Positions 5,470-8,319 of a DNA stretch of 8,319 nt are shown piece by piece. The translations under genes and the position numbers were made by a program. The notes below the pieces were generated by a model, which saw only the letters and a program-made list of their open reading frames with translations, was not told the origin of the DNA and did no database searches. The first letter of the stretch is position 1. Every line of letters begins with the position of its first letter. Origin of the DNA: an uncultured Pedobacter sp. GTDB lineage: Bacteria > Bacteroidota > Bacteroidia > Sphingobacteriales > Sphingobacteriaceae. Location of the stretch: contig NZ_CAMLHF010000224.1 of the NCBI RefSeq assembly GCF_946479715.1, positions 1 through 8,319 on the forward strand, given 5' to 3'.

Positions 5470-7629
5470 ATGAAAACACTAACTCTTTTTGCGTTATTTT
5501 CTTTTTCAATTTCCATGCATGCCAGTGCCCAATTGGAGAAAACCGCATTTCAGACAGGCAGTGCCTGGAAACCCGAAATTGATGTAAGGTCTGATATTGC
5601 AATTGTTTACGGGGCAAATGATCGACCGGGTATGACGTTTCAGGAGCGCGTAAACTCCTGGAGAGATCACGGATACCAGACTCACTTTATGACAGGAATA
5701 GCATGGGGTGAGTATCAGGATTACTTTTTAGGTAAATGGGACGGTAAAAACCATCAGGATATTGGACAGGTAGAAAGAAATGGAAATGTAATTTGGCATG
5801 GGGGTGGAGTTCCTTACATAGTACCTGTTCAATCTTTTCTGGAATATATGAAAACGGCGATCATTAAAAAGGTGATTGATGCAGGCATAACTTCTATTTA
5901 TTTAGAGGAACCAGAATTCTGGGCAAGAGCAGGATATAGCGAGGTGTTTAAACAGGAATGGAAAAAGTATTATGGTTTTGACTGGCGGCCTCAACATGAG
6001 TCGGCAGAGAACACCTACCTATCGAGCAAACTAAAATACCATTTGTATTATGAGGCAATTAAGGATGTTTCTTCATATGCCAAATCATATGGTAAAACCA
6101 AGGGGCTGGCTATAAAGGTGTACATAGCTACGCATTCATTGGTTAACTATTCATCGTGGCAAATAGTTAGTCCGGAGGCGAGTTTGGCTTCTTTGCCGGG
6201 GATTGATGGATACATTGCCCAGGTGTGGACAGGGACATCTCGCGAGCCAACATATTTTGATGGACAGAAGAAAGAAAGGGTATTTGAAAATGCCTTTCTT
6301 GAATATGGTTCTATGGTTTCTATGACTGCACCTACCGGTAGAAAAATGTTCTTTCTTACAGACCCTATAGAAGATTGGCCACGCGATTGGGGCGATTATA
6401 AGCTAAATTATCAGGCCACATTTACAGCCAAGTTGCTGTATCCAATGGTTAATAACTATGAAGTAATGCCATGGCCGGAACGTATTTATACCCGACCTTA
6501 CAAGTTGGCGAACAGCAAAGAGGCAGTGTTAATTCCTAAGTATTATTCTACCCAAATGCAGGTAATGGTTAATGCGTTAAATGATATGCCTTTGTCTGAA
6601 AATAAAGTTACTGGTAAGAATGGTATTGGTGTTTTGATGAGCAATAGTCTAATGTTTCAACGATTTCCAGATCATGAGGGATATGACGATCCGCAGTTTT
6701 CTAATTTCTACGGACAAACATTGCCATTGTTGAAAAATGGGGTGCCAGTACAAACGGTACATATGGAAAATCTTTCCTTTAAAGGAACGCTTAAAGACAT
6801 AAAAGTATTAGTAGTTAGTTACTCAAATATGAAGCCTGTTTCGGCTGAGGTACATAAGTACATTGCAGATTGGGTTAAAAGTGGTGGTGTGCTGTTCTAT
6901 TGCGGACGCGATGATGATCCTTATCAATCAGTTATGGAATGGTGGAACACAAAAGGGAATCAATTTAAAACCCCTTCAGATCATTTGTTTAGCTTAATGA
7001 ATGCAAAACCAATTGAAAATAAAAAGGTCTCGGTAGGCAAAGGGGCAGTTTATTTGATTAAGCAAAATCCCAAAGAATTTGTGTTAAATGCCAATTCAGC
7101 AAACACTTATCTGGATCTTGTTAAGCATGCTTATGAGTTGGATGCAAAAGCAGGAAAATTATCCTTTAAAAACAATCTTTACTTACAAAGAGGGCCATAT
7201 GATATTGTTTCTGTAATGGACGAATCTGTAAGTAATGAGCCATATAAAATTAAAGGCCCTGTTATTGATCTTTTTGATCCAAATCTTCCGGTGCTTGCAG
7301 AGAAGGTGATTAAGCCAGGGGAACAAGCTCTTTTATACAATGTACTGCGTATAAAAGATAAAACTAAGCCTATGGTTTTGGCTACAGCATCAAGAATATA
7401 TGATGAAGTAAGGAATGGAAGAGCATATTCGTTTATATGTAAAAGCCCTGCAAAAACGGTTAACAGTATTCGTGTTTTACTTCCGGCCAAACCCGCAAAG
7501 AGCACTGTTTTAAACAACAATGGTGAAGAAATAGCCGACGTAAATACCTCATGGGATGAGCGCTCAAATACACTTTATCTGGGTTTTGATAATAGCCCGG
7601 ATGGGATAAAAGTAAACCTTACCTGGTAA
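5470..7629 (+). CDS. Secreted glycoside-hydrolase-like protein, GH42-like layout, family not assigned
   Basis: This 719-residue protein has a signal peptide (about 1-20, HASA-Q), so it is exported. Residues about 40-340 read like a (beta/alpha)8 barrel: DIAIVYGAND near the first strand; GITSIYLEEPEFW (139-151) with clustered Glu146, Glu147 and Glu149, like a strand-4 acid/base; GYIAQVWTG (247-255); KMFFLTDPIEDWP (292-304); and NYEVMPWPERIY (329-340), where Glu331 or Glu337 could be the nucleophile. Residues about 385-490 resemble the GATase-like (trimerisation) domain of GH42 enzymes: GIGVLMSNS, a strand-forming IKVLVVSYS (444-452), then DWVKSGGVLFYCGRDDDPY (467-485). The end (about 600-719) looks like a small beta-sandwich. 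The three-part plan resembles GH42 beta-galactosidases and their unclassified relatives. Substrate and activity are unknown, and the catalytic residues are inferred from position, not alignment. It is apparently a single-gene unit, not joined to the SusCD operon. Confidence 0.75.
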   Translation: MKTLTLFALFSFSISMHASAQLEKTAFQTGSAWKPEIDVRSDIAIVYGANDRPGMTFQERVNSWRDHGYQTHFMTGIAWGEYQDYFLGKWDGKNHQDIGQVERNGNVIWHGGGVPYIVPVQSFLEYMKTAIIKKVIDAGITSIYLEEPEFWARAGYSEVFKQEWKKYYGFDWRPQHESAENTYLSSKLKYHLYYEAIKDVSSYAKSYGKTKGLAIKVYIATHSLVNYSSWQIVSPEASLASLPGIDGYIAQVWTGTSREPTYFDGQKKERVFENAFLEYGSMVSMTAPTGRKMFFLTDPIEDWPRDWGDYKLNYQATFTAKLLYPMVNNYEVMPWPERIYTRPYKLANSKEAVLIPKYYSTQMQVMVNALNDMPLSENKVTGKNGIGVLMSNSLMFQRFPDHEGYDDPQFSNFYGQTLPLLKNGVPVQTVHMENLSFKGTLKDIKVLVVSYSNMKPVSAEVHKYIADWVKSGGVLFYCGRDDDPYQSVMEWWNTKGNQFKTPSDHLFSLMNAKPIENKKVSVGKGAVYLIKQNPKEFVLNANSANTYLDLVKHAYELDAKAGKLSFKNNLYLQRGPYDIVSVMDESVSNEPYKIKGPVIDLFDPNLPVLAEKVIKPGEQALLYNVLRIKDKTKPMVLATASRIYDEVRNGRAYSFICKSPAKTVNSIRVLLPAKPAKSTVLNNNGEEIADVNTSWDERSNTLYLGFDNSPDGIKVNLTW

Positions 7630-7695
7630 CTGGCAACTAACGCGCGAATATTTCAAACAACCTGCGATATGCTTTGTTGTTAAAATAAAAAAATC

Positions 7696-7923
7696 ATGAT
7701 CACTCCAGAAAACAACATACCTCTTGATGATTCTGAAAATTCAGAAGCAGAGGATCAGCAAAGTCAAAAAGACATTCATTCAAATGGTCTGGATGATACA
7801 TTTGAAGAAGAGAAAGTAGAACAGCCAGAAATAGAATTATTCGAGCAAGCCTCTAAGGCTTCTGAAGCATCTTATACTTTAGAGCCTGAAAAGGGAATAG
7901 CGCCGAAAAAGGAAGATAAATGA
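7696..7923 (+). CDS. Small, highly acidic hypothetical protein
   Basis: This 75-residue protein has 22 Asp/Glu (15 E and 7 D, 29%) against 7 Lys and no Cys or Trp. It has no signal peptide, membrane helix or recognised domain, and its low-complexity E/D/S/Q/K make-up suggests intrinsic disorder. I do not recognise the family. The case for a real gene is its position: its TGA stop (7921-7923) overlaps the ATG (7920-7922) of the next gene in an ATGA arrangement that suggests translational coupling. It starts 66 bp after the hydrolase-like gene. That spacer has an A-rich stretch (TAAAATAAAAAAATC) just before the ATG, typical of start regions in this phylum, and no convincing terminator. A role as a small acidic partner of the downstream exported protein is a guess. 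Confidence 0.65.
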   Translation: MITPENNIPLDDSENSEAEDQQSQKDIHSNGLDDTFEEEKVEQPEIELFEQASKASEASYTLEPEKGIAPKKEDK

Positions 7924-8319
7924 AGAAAGTTTTAATTCTACTTGTTGTTCTTACTTGCAGCATAGTTGCTGGTAGGAGCCAGGTAGCATCTGTTAATTCT
8001 ATAGTGAAGGGAGCTGAAAAAAGCTATCATGCAGGCGAATACGACAGCACATTAATCAAACTGGAGCAGGCACAAAAAAATGCAGGGAAAATAACCCCTG
8101 CTATTTTGTATTGGCGGATTTTGGCACAAAAAGCCCTATTGCCCGGAGTTAAAGATCCAGCATTTTATACCAATATGAAGAAGTTTGAAGAGCTGGAAAT
8201 GCTAAGGGAAAATTGTAGTGTTTACTTGAAAAGTTATGGGAAATTGCCAGCTTTTATTGAAGAATCTAATAAAGTATATCAAGTGCAGCGGAGTTTGAAA
8301 GGCTATCCAGTAGCGAAAG
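7920..8319 (+). CDS. Secreted TPR-like hypothetical protein, 3' truncated by the window end
   Basis: An open frame from ATG 7920 runs off the window after 133 codons with no stop, so only the N-terminal part is seen. It begins MKKVLILLVVLTCSIVAGRSQ, a clear Sec signal peptide with cleavage likely near residues 18-21. C13 is not in a good lipobox (VLTC), so a lipoprotein is less likely. The mature part looks helical: VNSIVKGAEKSYHAGEYDS (25-43) followed by TLIKLEQAQKNAGKITPAIL (44-63) is reminiscent of a TPR-type helix pair, with the Y-x-x-G-x-Y-x-x pattern, and then AILYWRILAQKALL. Such N-terminal repeats are common in exported Bacteroidota proteins with different C-terminal domains, which are missing here. 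The start overlaps the stop of the acidic protein gene (ATGA), suggesting one transcript. No function can be assigned. Confidence 0.8.
   Translation, partial: MKKVLILLVVLTCSIVAGRSQVASVNSIVKGAEKSYHAGEYDSTLIKLEQAQKNAGKITPAILYWRILAQKALLPGVKDPAFYTNMKKFEELEMLRENCSVYLKSYGKLPAFIEESNKVYQVQRSLKGYPVAK

Noticed and set aside
7179..7520. 113-codon antisense frame inside the hydrolase-like gene
   Set aside because: It is a shadow of the + strand coding frame; its hydrophobic stretches are those expected from antisense translation.
7630..7695. Possible terminator or promoter in the spacer after the hydrolase-like gene
   Set aside because: AACAAC and GTTGTT give only a weak 6-bp stem with a long loop and no T-run, and TATGCTTTG has one base too many for the TAnnTTTG -7 element.

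Overview
The window looks like a contig end from a member of the Bacteroidota, most likely the Sphingobacteriaceae (Pedobacter-like). The evidence is a SusC/SusD pair, secreted proteins with SASAQ/HASAQ-type signal peptides, A+T-rich spacers and no recognisable Shine-Dalgarno sequences before the genes. The genus is an inference; no rRNA or other marker is present. The first 48 bases are not biological: they match the 3' 48 nt of the Illumina TruSeq universal adapter, so genomic sequence starts at about position 49.

Region 1 (49-2935, + strand) is the end of a polysaccharide-utilisation-type operon. It holds the last 47 codons of a SusC-like TonB-dependent transporter, a complete SusD-like surface lipoprotein, and a secreted endonuclease/exonuclease/phosphatase (EEP) family enzyme. 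The spacers are only 31 and 27 bp, and the operon closes with a strong intrinsic terminator. The SusC/SusD pair would capture and import a substrate, and the EEP enzyme is the only catalytic partner visible here. The promoter and any regulator lie upstream of the contig end.

Region 2 (2951-3709, +) is a stand-alone class I SAM-dependent methyltransferase starting only 15 bp after that terminator. Region 3 (3710-3894) is a convergent spacer unusually rich in structure: a tandem 11-bp repeat, a perfect 17-bp-stem hairpin without a T-tract, and a 9-bp-stem hairpin.

Region 4 (3895-5346, -) is a cardiolipin synthase with two HKD motifs. It is divergent from Region 5 (5470-7629, +), a large secreted protein whose layout resembles GH42-like glycoside hydrolases but which I cannot place in a named family. 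Region 6 (7696-8319, +) is a two-gene unit joined by an ATGA overlap: a very acidic 75-residue protein and a secreted TPR-like protein cut off by the window end.

No stretch over 300 bases lacks a gene. I saw no tRNA, rRNA, CRISPR array, transposase or phage gene. The content is mostly ordinary for this phylum. The points most worth a second look are the adapter, the structured convergent spacer, the unplaced hydrolase-like protein, and the pairing of SusCD with an EEP enzyme.
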